Source of the DNA: Streptomyces nojiriensis
GTDB lineage: Bacteria > Actinomycetota > Actinomycetes > Streptomycetales > Streptomycetaceae
DNA length: 64,000 nt
Direction of reading: 5' to 3'
Assembly: GCF_017639205.1 (NCBI RefSeq)
Contig: NZ_CP071139.1
Location: 5,393,501-5,457,500, forward strand
Shown here: positions 38,364-46,313 of the stretch, piece by piece
How positions within the stretch are numbered: the stretch's first letter is position 1
How the letters are laid out: each line of letters starts with the position of its first letter
Program-made: the position numbers and the translations under genes
Notes under the pieces: model-generated
Seen by the model: only the letters and a program-made list of their open reading frames with translations
Databases searched by the model: none
What the model was told of the DNA's origin: nothing

Positions 38364-38819
38364 ATGGCTGAGAACAGCCCGCTGAAGGCCCACAACCTCC
38401 GTCCCGCCCCCGGCGCCAAGACCGCGAAGACCCGTGTCGGTCGTGGTGAGGCGTCGAAGGGTAAGACGGCCGGTCGTGGTACGAAGGGCCAGAAGGCCCG
38501 CTACCAGATCCCGCAGCGCTTCGAGGGTGGGCAGATGCCCCTCCACATGCGTCTGCCGAAGCTCAAGGGCTTCAAGAACCCGTTCCGCACCGAGTTCCAG
38601 GTCGTGAACCTGGACAAGCTCGGCGCTCTCTACCCCGAGGGTGGAGAAGTCACGGTGGCCGACCTGGTCGCCAAGGGCGCGGTTCGCAAGAACAGCCTCG
38701 TCAAGGTCCTGGGCCAGGGCGAGATCTCCGTGGCGCTGCAGGTTTCGGTTGACGCCGTCTCCGCCTCCGCCAAGGAGAAGATCGCCGCTGCCGGCGGCAC
38801 CGTCACCGAGCTCGTCTAA
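38364..38819 (+). CDS. rplO: 50S ribosomal protein L15
   Basis: This 151-aa protein has the basic Gly-rich N-terminal extension (RVGRGEASKGKTAGRGTKGQ) that threads into 23S rRNA, followed by a globular C-terminal domain. It ends the ribosomal part of the spc operon before secY. Confidence 0.97.
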   Translation: MAENSPLKAHNLRPAPGAKTAKTRVGRGEASKGKTAGRGTKGQKARYQIPQRFEGGQMPLHMRLPKLKGFKNPFRTEFQVVNLDKLGALYPEGGEVTVADLVAKGAVRKNSLVKVLGQGEISVALQVSVDAVSASAKEKIAAAGGTVTELV

Positions 38820-38849
38820 GACGATTTCAGTGGCTGAATAGCTCGAAAC

Positions 38850-38889
38850 CCGACCGGGGATGCCTCACATATGGGGCATCCCCGGTCGG
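38850..38889 (+). terminator. Terminator-like hairpin between rplO and secY
   Basis: A perfect 15-bp stem (38850-38864 with 38875-38889) has a 10-nt loop. No T run follows, so it may attenuate rather than stop. It would let secY-adk-map be expressed at a lower level than the ribosomal genes, or from a separate promoter between 38890 and 39006. Confidence 0.65.
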
Positions 38890-39006
38890 TCGTTCCACGG
38901 AAGGCACACTCGCCGGTAAGGTGGCGTGCACCTTTGCTTTGTCGTATTCGTCGATCCCTCAGACCGTCACCTCTGACGCAGTAGCGCGGGGGTCGCAGGA
39001 GGCACC

Positions 39007-40320
39007 GTGCTCACCGCGTTCGCCCGGGCGTTCAAGACGCCCGACCTGCGCAAGAAGCTGCTCTTCACGCTCGGCATCATCGTGCTGTTCCGGCTCGGGT
39101 CCCATGTACCGGTACCCGGCGTGAGCTACAAGAACGTTCAGATCTGTGTCGAGCAGGCAGGCAACAGCAGTGGGCTGTTCGGCCTGGTCAACATGTTCAG
39201 CGGCGGTGCGCTGCTGCAGATCACGATCTTCGCGCTCGGCATCATGCCCTACATCACGGCGAGCATCATCCTGCAGCTGCTGACCGTGGTCATCCCGAAG
39301 CTGGAGACCCTCAAGAAAGAGGGACAGTCCGGCACGGCGAAGATCACTCAGTACACGCGCTATTTGACGGTTGCCCTTGCGATCCTGCAGGGCACCGGCC
39401 TTGTCGCCACCGCCCGCACCGGTGCCCTTTTCGGGACCTGCCCGGTCGGTCGCGAGATCGTCCCGGACCGGTCGATCTTCACCACGGTCGTCATGGTGAT
39501 CACCATGACCGCCGGTACCTGCGTCGTCATGTGGCTCGGTGAGCTCATCACCGACCGCGGCATCGGCAACGGCATGTCGATCCTCATGTTCATCTCGATC
39601 GCCGCCGGCTTCATCGGCGCCCTCTGGCAGATCAAGCTCCAGGGCAAGATCGCTGACGGCTGGGTCGAGTTCGGCGTCGTCATCCTGGTCGGCCTGGCGA
39701 TGGTGTGCCTGGTGGTCTTCGTCGAGCAGGCGCAGCGCCGGATCCCGGTCCAGTACGCGAAGCGCATGATCGGCCGCCGTGCCTACGGCGGTACCTCGAC
39801 CTACATCCCGCTCAAGGTGAACCAGGCGGGCATCATCCCCGTCATCTTCGCCTCGTCGCTGCTCTACATCCCGGCGCTGGTCGTGCAGTTCAGCGGCTCC
39901 CAGGCAGGCTGGGCCGTCTGGATCCAGAAGCACTTCGTCAAGGGCGACCACCCGTACTACATCGCGGCGTACTTCCTCCTGATCGTTTTCTTCGCGTTCT
40001 TCTACGTGGCGATCTCGTTCAACCCCGAGGAAGTTGCAGACAACATGAAGAAGTATGGTGGGTTCATCCCGGGCATCCGCGCCGGTCGGCCCACCGCCGA
40101 GTACCTCAGCTACGTACTCAACCGGATCACCTGGCCGGGGTCGCTGTACCTGGGTCTCATCGCTCTTGTGCCGACGATGGCGTTGGCCGGCTTCGGAGCG
40201 AACCAGAACTTCCCGTTCGGCGGGACGAGCATCCTGATCATCGTGGGTGTGGGTCTGGAAACCGTGAAGCAGATCGAGAGCCAGCTCCAGCAGCGTAATT
40301 ACGAAGGGTTCCTCCGCTGA
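39007..40320 (+). CDS. secY: Preprotein translocase subunit SecY
   Basis: This 437-aa protein is the channel of the Sec pathway. Ten membrane helices can be placed, beginning with LLFTLGIIVLFRLGSHVPVPG. The plug region follows (about 55-75), and the conserved cytoplasmic loops near 240 (RRIPVQYAKRM) and 340 (GGFIPGIRAGRPTAEYL) bind SecA and the ribosome. The GTG start at 39007 is preceded by AGGAGG at 38997-39002. Its stop overlaps adk by 1 nt. Confidence 0.97.
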   Translation: MLTAFARAFKTPDLRKKLLFTLGIIVLFRLGSHVPVPGVSYKNVQICVEQAGNSSGLFGLVNMFSGGALLQITIFALGIMPYITASIILQLLTVVIPKLETLKKEGQSGTAKITQYTRYLTVALAILQGTGLVATARTGALFGTCPVGREIVPDRSIFTTVVMVITMTAGTCVVMWLGELITDRGIGNGMSILMFISIAAGFIGALWQIKLQGKIADGWVEFGVVILVGLAMVCLVVFVEQAQRRIPVQYAKRMIGRRAYGGTSTYIPLKVNQAGIIPVIFASSLLYIPALVVQFSGSQAGWAVWIQKHFVKGDHPYYIAAYFLLIVFFAFFYVAISFNPEEVADNMKKYGGFIPGIRAGRPTAEYLSYVLNRITWPGSLYLGLIALVPTMALAGFGANQNFPFGGTSILIIVGVGLETVKQIESQLQQRNYEGFLR

Positions 40321-40967
40321 TGCGAATCGTCCTCGTTGGACCGCCCGGTGCGGGCAAGGGAACGCAGGCCGCGTTCCTTGCCAAGAACCTGTCGATTCCG
40401 CACATCTCCACGGGTGACCTGTTCCGGGCCAACATCAGCCAGGGCACCGAGCTCGGCAAGCAGGCGAAGGCGTACATGGACGCCGGCGACCTGGTTCCCG
40501 ACGAGGTGACCATCGGCATGGCGAAGGACCGCATGGAGCAGCCGGACGCCGTGAACGGCTTCCTGCTCGACGGTTTCCCGCGCAACGTCTCGCAGGCCGA
40601 GGCGCTCGACGTGATGCTCCAGGCCGAGGGCATGAAGCTCGACGCCGTCCTCGACCTGGAGGTCGAGGAGGACGAGGTCGTCAAGCGGATCGCCGGCCGG
40701 CGGATCTGCCGCAACGACTCCTCGCACGTCTTCCACGTGACGTACGCCCCGGCGAAGGCCGAGGGTGTCTGCGACACCTGCGGCGGCGAGCTGTACCAGC
40801 GCGGCGACGACTCCGAGGCCACGGTCCGCAACCGGCTGGAGGTCTACCACACGCAGACCGAGCCGATCATCGACTACTACAAGGCCCAGGGCCTGCTGGT
40901 GACCATCCCGGCCCTCGGTGAGGTCGCGGACGTCACGAAGCGCGCGATGGACGCCCTCAAGAAGTAG
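40320..40967 (+). CDS. adk: Adenylate kinase
   Basis: This 215-aa enzyme interconverts ATP + AMP and 2 ADP. The P-loop GPPGAGKGT is at 7-15, the AMP-site region at about 30-60 and the DGFPRN motif at 84-89. The LID (about 126-165) has Cys 130, Cys 151 and Cys 154, with Asp at 133 where many zinc-LID enzymes have a fourth Cys; His 136 is nearby. Zinc binding is therefore possible with a mixed ligand set. It is coupled to secY by a TGATG overlap, as in many bacteria. Confidence 0.97.
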   Translation: MRIVLVGPPGAGKGTQAAFLAKNLSIPHISTGDLFRANISQGTELGKQAKAYMDAGDLVPDEVTIGMAKDRMEQPDAVNGFLLDGFPRNVSQAEALDVMLQAEGMKLDAVLDLEVEEDEVVKRIAGRRICRNDSSHVFHVTYAPAKAEGVCDTCGGELYQRGDDSEATVRNRLEVYHTQTEPIIDYYKAQGLLVTIPALGEVADVTKRAMDALKK

Positions 40968-40984
40968 TAACTCTTCGTGTGCAG

Positions 40985-41021
40985 GTACGGCCGCGGTGTC
41001 CCCGGGACATCGCGGCCGTAC
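40985..41021 (+). terminator. Terminator-like hairpin between adk and map
   Basis: A 17-bp stem with one G-T pair (40985-41001 with 41005-41021) has a 3-nt loop and is followed by TGTTG. It could reduce read-through from secY-adk into map. Confidence 0.65.
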
Positions 41022-41070
41022 TGTTGAGAAGACCTGAACAACGCAGATCCGAAGGTGGAAGGCATTTCCC

Positions 41071-41922
41071 ATGGTCCAGATCAAGACCCCCGAGCAGATC
41101 GCGAAGATGCGCGAGGCAGGGCTGGTCGTCGCGGCGATCCACGCTGCGACCCGTGAGGCGGCCGTGCCGGGCGCCACGACGCGGGATCTGGACATGGTGG
41201 CCCGCAAGGTCATCGCGGACGCCGGGGCCAAGTCGAACTTCCTCGGCTACGGCGGCTTCCCCGCGACCATCTGCACCTCGGTGAACGAGGTCGTCGTCCA
41301 CGGCATCCCGGACGACAAGACCGTCCTCAAGGACGGCGACATCATCTCGATCGACGCGGGCGCGATCGTGGACGGCTGGCACGGCGACGCCGCGTACACC
41401 GCCTTCGTGGGCACCGGGCACGCCCCTGAGCTCGTGGAGCTGTCCCGGGTGACCGAGGAGTCCATGTGGGCCGGTATCGCCGCCATGAAGCTCGGCAACC
41501 GCCTCGTGGACATCTCCAAGGCGATCGAGACGTACATCAAGCGCCAGCCCCGCCCCTCCACCGGTGAGCACAGCCTCGGCAAGTTCGGGATCATCGAGGA
41601 CTACGGCGGCCACGGCATCGGGTCCGAGATGCACATGGACCCCCACCTGCTGAACTACGTCTCGCGCAAGCGGGGCAAGGGGATCAAGCTGGTTCCGGGC
41701 CTCTGCCTGGCGATCGAGCCCATGGTCTCCCTGGGAACCGCCCAGACGGAGGTCCTTTCGGACGACTGGACGGTCATCACGACGGACGGCACCTGGTCCT
41801 CGCACTGGGAGCACTCCATCGCGCTGACGGAGGCCGGCCCCATCGTCCTGACCAGCCCGGACTGCGGAAAGGCGAAGCTGGCGGAGTACGGAGTCACCAC
41901 GGCTCCGGACCCCCTCGGTTAA
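41071..41922 (+). CDS. map: Methionine aminopeptidase, type I
   Basis: This 283-aa metalloprotease removes the initiator Met from nascent proteins. The metal ligands fit the family: Asp in ISIDAG (about 95), Asp in WHGDAA (about 106), His in GHGIGSEMH (about 176), Glu in AIEPM and Glu in the C-terminal LTEAGP region. It lacks the zinc-finger extension seen in some actinobacterial paralogues. The position before infA is standard. Confidence 0.96.
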   Translation: MVQIKTPEQIAKMREAGLVVAAIHAATREAAVPGATTRDLDMVARKVIADAGAKSNFLGYGGFPATICTSVNEVVVHGIPDDKTVLKDGDIISIDAGAIVDGWHGDAAYTAFVGTGHAPELVELSRVTEESMWAGIAAMKLGNRLVDISKAIETYIKRQPRPSTGEHSLGKFGIIEDYGGHGIGSEMHMDPHLLNYVSRKRGKGIKLVPGLCLAIEPMVSLGTAQTEVLSDDWTVITTDGTWSSHWEHSIALTEAGPIVLTSPDCGKAKLAEYGVTTAPDPLG

Positions 41923-42060
41923 TGATCTAGACTCTGGGGCAAACTTTCCGGATTCGTCTTTCTGGGTGCCCTGACGTAGACTGACTCGTCGGCTCTCGTG
42001 CACTTCCATGCCTGCATGGCGCACGGAGCTGATCAAGGTAGCCGATTCGAAAGGCGAAGC
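41923..42060 (+). promoter_or_regulatory. infA upstream region with two TAGACT boxes
   Basis: The hexamer TAGACT occurs at 41928-41933 and at 41977-41982. Either could be the -10 of an infA promoter; matching -35 boxes are weak. The GTG of infA at 42061 follows a GAAAGGCGAAG site. Confidence 0.45.
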
Positions 42061-42282
42061 GTGGCCAAGAAGCAAGGTGCCATCGAAATCGAGGGCACCG
42101 TGATCGAGTCCCTCCCGAACGCGATGTTCAAGGTGGAACTCCAGAACGGTCACAAGGTCCTCGCGCACATCAGCGGCAAGATGCGCATGCACTACATCCG
42201 CATCCTCCCCGATGACCGGGTCGTTGTGGAGCTGTCTCCGTACGACCTGACGCGTGGCCGGATCGTCTACCGATACAAGTAG
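42061..42282 (+). CDS. infA: Translation initiation factor IF-1
   Basis: This 73-aa OB-fold protein blocks the A site during initiation. The start is GTG 42061 (MAKKQGAIEIEGTVIE); the open frame from 41998 adds non-homologous residues. The conserved ending YDLTRGRIVYRYK is complete. Confidence 0.97.
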   Translation: MAKKQGAIEIEGTVIESLPNAMFKVELQNGHKVLAHISGKMRMHYIRILPDDRVVVELSPYDLTRGRIVYRYK

Positions 42283-42355
42283 ATCTTGCTCTCACTCCTG
42301 CCTGGGCATCCGTCCCGGTGCGGGTGGTGGCACTGACCCGGAGAACCTCACCAAC

Positions 42356-42469
42356 ATGAAGGTCAAGCCGAGCGTCAAGAAGATCTGCGACAAGTGCAAG
42401 GTGATCCGCCGTCACGGCCGGGTCATGGTCATCTGCGACAACCTGCGCCACAAGCAGCGCCAGGGCTGA
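42356..42469 (+). CDS. rpmJ: 50S ribosomal protein L36, zinc-binding type
   Basis: This 37-aa protein is the zinc form, with ligands Cys 11, Cys 14, Cys 27 and His 32. It starts MKVKPSVKKICDKCK. It lies 73 nt after infA in the standard infA-rpmJ-rpsM order. A zinc-free paralogue is usually found elsewhere in Streptomyces. Confidence 0.97.
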   Translation: MKVKPSVKKICDKCKVIRRHGRVMVICDNLRHKQRQG

Positions 42470-42669
42470 CGCACGCCGACCGACCTGCCTTCCGCAGTTC
42501 TTCGCGCGACGTAAGAAAACGTACATACGCAGAACCCGCCCAGCCCTTCACGGGGCCGGCGGTACCTCCGGCGGGGGCCGGGGACCCGGACGTACCATCA
42601 CCCACTTCGGGGTGGTCGGCGGTCGGGGTCGGTTCTGCTGAAGACCCCCGAACACACAGGAGCCATTGA
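42470..42669 (+). promoter_or_regulatory. Leader of the alpha operon (before rpsM)
   Basis: This 200-nt leader can be closed by a perfect 8-bp pairing, GCAGAACC at 42529-42536 with GGTTCTGC at 42631-42638, which folds about 94 nt of very GC-rich RNA into a domain. Inside are short CCGGC/GCCGG pairings. In E. coli S4 represses the alpha operon at such a leader; rpsD is not part of this operon here. An ACACAGGAG site precedes rpsM. Confidence 0.55.
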
Positions 42670-43050
42670 ATGGCACGCGTTTCCGGTGTTGACATCCCGC
42701 GCGAAAAGCGCGTGGAGATCGCACTCACCTACGTCTTCGGTATCGGGCGCACCCGGTCCAAGGAGATCCTCGCCTCCACCGGCGTGAACCCGAACACCCG
42801 CGTTCGTGACCTGGCCGAAGAGGACCTCGTCAAGATCCGCGAGTACGTGGACGCCAACCTCCGTACCGAGGGTGACCTCCGCCGCGAGATCCAGGGCGAC
42901 ATCCGCCGCAAGATCGAGATCCAGTGCTACCAGGGTATCCGCCACCGTCGCGGCCTCCCGGTGCACGGTCAGCGCACCAGCACCAACGCGCGTACCCGCA
43001 AGGGCCCGCGTCGCGCGATCGCCGGTAAGAAGAAGCCGGGCAAGAAGTAG
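42670..43050 (+). CDS. rpsM: 30S ribosomal protein S13
   Basis: This 126-aa head protein makes bridges B1a/B1b to the 50S subunit. ARVSGVDIPREKRVEIALTY and the RGLPVHGQRTSTNARTRKGP motif are typical. It starts the alpha operon. Confidence 0.98.
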   Translation: MARVSGVDIPREKRVEIALTYVFGIGRTRSKEILASTGVNPNTRVRDLAEEDLVKIREYVDANLRTEGDLRREIQGDIRRKIEIQCYQGIRHRRGLPVHGQRTSTNARTRKGPRRAIAGKKKPGKK

Positions 43051-43104
43051 TCCTGTTCAGCGGTCTTGCGCTGTAGGACCGACCACCTCCCGTAGGAGAT
43101 TTAG

Positions 43105-43509
43105 ATGCCCCCCAAGGGTCGTCAGGGCGCTGCCAAGAAGGTGCGCCGCAAGGAAAAGAAGAACGTCGCTCACGGGCACGCCCACATCAAGAGCACGTTC
43201 AACAACACCATCGTTTCGATCACCGACCCCTCGGGCAACGTGATCTCCTGGGCCTCCGCCGGCCACGTCGGCTTCAAGGGCTCGCGCAAGTCCACCCCCT
43301 TCGCCGCGCAGATGGCCGCCGAGTCGGCCGCCCGTCGCGCGCAGGAGCACGGCATGCGCAAGGTTGACGTCTTCGTGAAGGGTCCGGGCTCCGGCCGCGA
43401 GACCGCGATCCGCTCCCTCCAGGCCACCGGCCTCGAGGTCGGCTCGATCCAGGACGTCACCCCCACCCCGCACAACGGCTGCCGCCCGCCGAAGCGCCGC
43501 CGCGTCTGA
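43105..43509 (+). CDS. rpsK: 30S ribosomal protein S11
   Basis: This 134-aa platform protein contacts the E-site mRNA. The NVAHGHAHIKSTFNNTIVSI segment and the C-terminal TPTPHNGCRPPKRRRV are typical. In this operon it precedes rpoA directly because rpsD lies elsewhere, as is normal for Streptomyces. Confidence 0.98.
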   Translation: MPPKGRQGAAKKVRRKEKKNVAHGHAHIKSTFNNTIVSITDPSGNVISWASAGHVGFKGSRKSTPFAAQMAAESAARRAQEHGMRKVDVFVKGPGSGRETAIRSLQATGLEVGSIQDVTPTPHNGCRPPKRRRV

Positions 43510-43542
43510 CGCAGCGGACGCACCTGTGCGTTCTTGAGTGTC

Positions 43543-43610
43543 CGGGCGGTACGACCCCTTCGGGGGACGTACCGCCCGTACCCTTGCAGTAGCCGTACCC
43601 CCGGTACGGC
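43543..43610 (+). promoter_or_regulatory. Two hairpins that can compete, between rpsK and rpoA
   Basis: The first hairpin has an 11-bp stem, 43543-43553 with 43568-43578, and a nested CCCC/GGGG helix. The second has an 8-bp stem, 43592-43599 with 43603-43610. The arms share GTACC/GGTAC, so 43568-43573 could pair with 43603-43608 instead. This is the geometry of an attenuator or a translational switch. The rpoA start is 51 nt further on. Confidence 0.55.
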
Positions 43611-43660
43611 GTCCCGTCGGGCGTCAAATAGTGGGCGTCCACGAATGAAGGAACACAGAC

Positions 43661-44683
43661 ATGCTTATCGCTCAGCGTCCTTCGCTGACCGAAGAGGTCG
43701 TCGACGAGTACCGCTCGCGGTTCGTGATCGAGCCGCTGGAGCCGGGCTTCGGTTACACCCTCGGCAACTCCCTGCGCCGTACCCTCCTGTCCTCCATCCC
43801 GGGTGCCGCTGTCACCAGCATCCGCGTGGACGGCGTCCTGCACGAGTTCACCACCGTGCCGGGCGTCAAGGAAGACGTCACCGACATCATCCTCAACATC
43901 AAGCAGCTGGTCGTCTCCTCGGAGCACGACGAGCCGGTCGTGATGTACCTGCGCAAGCAGGGTCCCGGCCTGGTCACCGCTGCCGACATCGCGCCCCCGG
44001 CCGGTGTCGAGGTGCACAACCCGGACCTGGTCCTCGCCACGCTCAACGGCAAGGGCAAGCTGGAGATGGAGCTGACCGTCGAGCGCGGTCGCGGCTACGT
44101 CTCCGCCGTCCAGAACAAGCAGCTGGGCCAGGAGATCGGCCGCATCCCGGTCGACTCCATCTACAGCCCGGTCCTCAAGGTCACCTACAAGGTCGAGGCG
44201 ACCCGAGTCGAGCAGCGCACCGACTTCGACAAGCTGATCGTCGACGTCGAGACCAAGCAGGCCATGCGCCCGCGTGACGCCATGGCGTCCGCCGGCAAGA
44301 CCCTGGTCGAGCTGTTCGGTCTGGCGCGCGAGCTCAACATCGACGCCGAGGGCATCGACATGGGCCCCTCGCCGACGGACGCGGCCCTGGCCGCCGACCT
44401 GGCGCTGCCGATCGAGGAGCTCGAGCTCACGGTCCGCTCGTACAACTGCCTCAAGCGCGAGGGCATCCACTCCGTGGGTGAGCTCGTCGCCCGCTCCGAG
44501 GCCGACCTGCTCGACATCCGCAACTTCGGTGCGAAGTCGATCGACGAGGTCAAGGCGAAGCTGGCCGGCATGGGCCTGGCCCTCAAGGACAGCCCGCCCG
44601 GGTTCGACCCGACCGCCGCCGCCGACGCCTTCGGCGCCGACGACGACGCGGACGCCGGTTTCGTCGAGACCGAGCAGTACTGA
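43661..44683 (+). CDS. rpoA: DNA-directed RNA polymerase subunit alpha
   Basis: This 340-aa subunit nucleates polymerase assembly. The N-terminal dimerisation domain (about 1-230) includes GYTLGNSLRRTLLSS. A linker leads to the alpha-CTD (about 250-315; RSYNCLKREGIHSVGEL and RNFGAKSIDEV), which binds UP elements and activators. The acidic C-terminal end (DADDDAD-like) is typical for Streptomyces. The ATG follows GAAGGAA. Confidence 0.98.
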   Translation: MLIAQRPSLTEEVVDEYRSRFVIEPLEPGFGYTLGNSLRRTLLSSIPGAAVTSIRVDGVLHEFTTVPGVKEDVTDIILNIKQLVVSSEHDEPVVMYLRKQGPGLVTAADIAPPAGVEVHNPDLVLATLNGKGKLEMELTVERGRGYVSAVQNKQLGQEIGRIPVDSIYSPVLKVTYKVEATRVEQRTDFDKLIVDVETKQAMRPRDAMASAGKTLVELFGLARELNIDAEGIDMGPSPTDAALAADLALPIEELELTVRSYNCLKREGIHSVGELVARSEADLLDIRNFGAKSIDEVKAKLAGMGLALKDSPPGFDPTAAADAFGADDDADAGFVETEQY

Positions 44684-44823
44684 TCCACCCCGCCGCCGGC
44701 GGCTGAGGCCTTGTGCCTGGGTCGCCGGCCGGGCTTGGAGTGAAATCTTTCCCGCGGCATCCGCCTCGGGGGAACTGACACCGGTACCTGACACGGCCGG
44801 TGCAGATATGAAGGAGTAACACC

Positions 44824-45285
44824 ATGCCGCGTCCCGCAAAGGGTGCCCGCCTGGGCGGTTCCGCCGCGCACGAGAAGCACCTCCTCGCGAACCTCGCGAA
44901 GTCGCTCTTCGAGCACGGCCGCATCACCACCACCGAGGCCAAGGCCCGCCGCCTGCGTCCCTACGCCGAGCGTCTGGTCACCAAGGCCAAGAAGGGCGAC
45001 ATCCACAACCGTCGCCTGGTGCTGCAGACGATCACGGACAAGAGCATCGTGCACACGCTGTTCACCGAGATCGCCCCGCGCTACGAGAACCGCCCCGGTG
45101 GTTACACGCGCATCACCAAGATCGGCAACCGTCGTGGCGACAACGCCCCGATGGCCGTGATCGAGCTGGTCGAGGCCCTGACGGTCGCCCAGCAGGCCAC
45201 CGGTGAGGCCGAGGCCGCCACCAAGCGCGCGGTCAAGGAGGCGGAGGCTGTCGAGACCCCCGCCGAGGAGACCAAGGAGGCCTGA
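44824..45285 (+). CDS. rplQ: 50S ribosomal protein L17
   Basis: This 153-aa protein lies near the exit-tunnel opening. The core (1-115) with MPRPAKGARLGGSAAHEKHL and RLVTKAKKGD is followed by a Glu/Ala-rich tail of about 38 residues (EAEAATKRAVKEAEAV) found in actinobacterial L17. GAAGGAG precedes the ATG. It ends the alpha operon. Confidence 0.97.
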   Translation: MPRPAKGARLGGSAAHEKHLLANLAKSLFEHGRITTTEAKARRLRPYAERLVTKAKKGDIHNRRLVLQTITDKSIVHTLFTEIAPRYENRPGGYTRITKIGNRRGDNAPMAVIELVEALTVAQQATGEAEAATKRAVKEAEAVETPAEETKEA

Positions 45286-45318
45286 TCCCCCGGGATCACG
45301 CTTGCTTGAACGGCTCTG

Positions 45319-45359
45319 AACGGGCCCGCCCCCTTCCGGGGCGGGCCCGTTCTGCTTTT
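45319..45359 (+). terminator. Terminator after rplQ
   Basis: A perfect 14-bp stem (45319-45332 with 45338-45351) has a CTTCC loop and is followed by TCTGCTTTT. It closes the alpha operon before truA. Confidence 0.88.
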
Positions 45360-45395
45360 GCCTGGCGGTATCGGCTTTCTGAGAGGATCGGTCAC

Positions 45396-46247
45396 GTGAG
45401 TGACGAGGTGGAGCCCGGGCACGTCCGGGTGCGGCTGGACCTGAGCTACGACGGCAAGGACTTCTCCGGCTGGGCGAAGCAGCGCGTGCTGCGGACCGTC
45501 CAGGGCGAGCTGGAGTCGGCCCTGCAGACCGTGATGCGGCTGTCCGAGCCGGTCGAGCTGACCGTGGCCGGGCGGACCGACGCGGGTGTGCACGCGCGCG
45601 GGCAGGTCGCCCAGTTCGACCTCGCCGGGGAGGTGTGGGCCGAGCACCACGACAAGCTGCTGCGCCGCCTCGCGGGCCGGCTGCCGCACGACGTACGGGT
45701 GTGGAAGGTCGCCGAGGCCCCCGAGGGCTTCAACGCGCGTTTCTCGGCCATCTGGCGCCGCTACGCCTACCGTGTCGGCGACCACCAGGGCGGTGTCGAC
45801 CCGCTGCGCCGCGGGCACGTGCTGTGGCACCAGTGGCCGCTCGACGTGGACGCCATGAACGAGGCCGCCGCCCCGCTGCTCGGCGAGCACGACTTCGCCG
45901 CGTACTGCAAGAAGCGCGAGGGTGCCACGACCATCCGTACCCTCCAGCAGCTCAGCTGGGAGCGGGGCGAGGACGGGATCGTCACCGCGACCGTCCGGGC
46001 CGACGCCTTCTGCCACAACATGGTCCGCTCGCTGGTGGGCGCCCTGCTGCACGTCGGCGACGGGCACCGGCCCACGGACTGGCCCGGCAAGGTGCTGGCG
46101 GCCGCCGTACGGGACTCCTCGGTGCACGTGGTCAAGCCGCACGGCCTGACCCTGGAGGAGGTCGGCTACCCCGCGGACGAGCTGCTGGCCGCCCGCAGCA
46201 AGGAAGCGCGCAACGTGCGGACCCTGCCGGGCGCCGGCTGCTGCTGA
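45396..46247 (+). CDS. truA: tRNA pseudouridine(38-40) synthase
   Basis: This 283-aa enzyme isomerises uridine 38-40 of the tRNA anticodon arm. The catalytic Asp 62 is in the motif GRTDAGVHA. Further family motifs are FNARFSAIWRRYAYRV and FCHNMVRSLVGAL. The GTG at 45396 lies 8 nt after GAGAGGA; the frame open from 45306 crosses the rplQ terminator. truA after rplQ is a common bacterial order. Confidence 0.95.
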   Translation: MSDEVEPGHVRVRLDLSYDGKDFSGWAKQRVLRTVQGELESALQTVMRLSEPVELTVAGRTDAGVHARGQVAQFDLAGEVWAEHHDKLLRRLAGRLPHDVRVWKVAEAPEGFNARFSAIWRRYAYRVGDHQGGVDPLRRGHVLWHQWPLDVDAMNEAAAPLLGEHDFAAYCKKREGATTIRTLQQLSWERGEDGIVTATVRADAFCHNMVRSLVGALLHVGDGHRPTDWPGKVLAAAVRDSSVHVVKPHGLTLEEVGYPADELLAARSKEARNVRTLPGAGCC

Positions 46248-46313
46248 CCGGGCCCGCGGGCGTCCGGCTAATCCGTTTGGGCGGATCGGCGCCGGACCTG
46301 GACAATGCGCGGC

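Noticed and set aside
43051..43660. Missing rpsD in the alpha operon as a deletion
   Set aside because: Streptomyces normally encodes S4 elsewhere, so rpsK followed by rpoA is expected.
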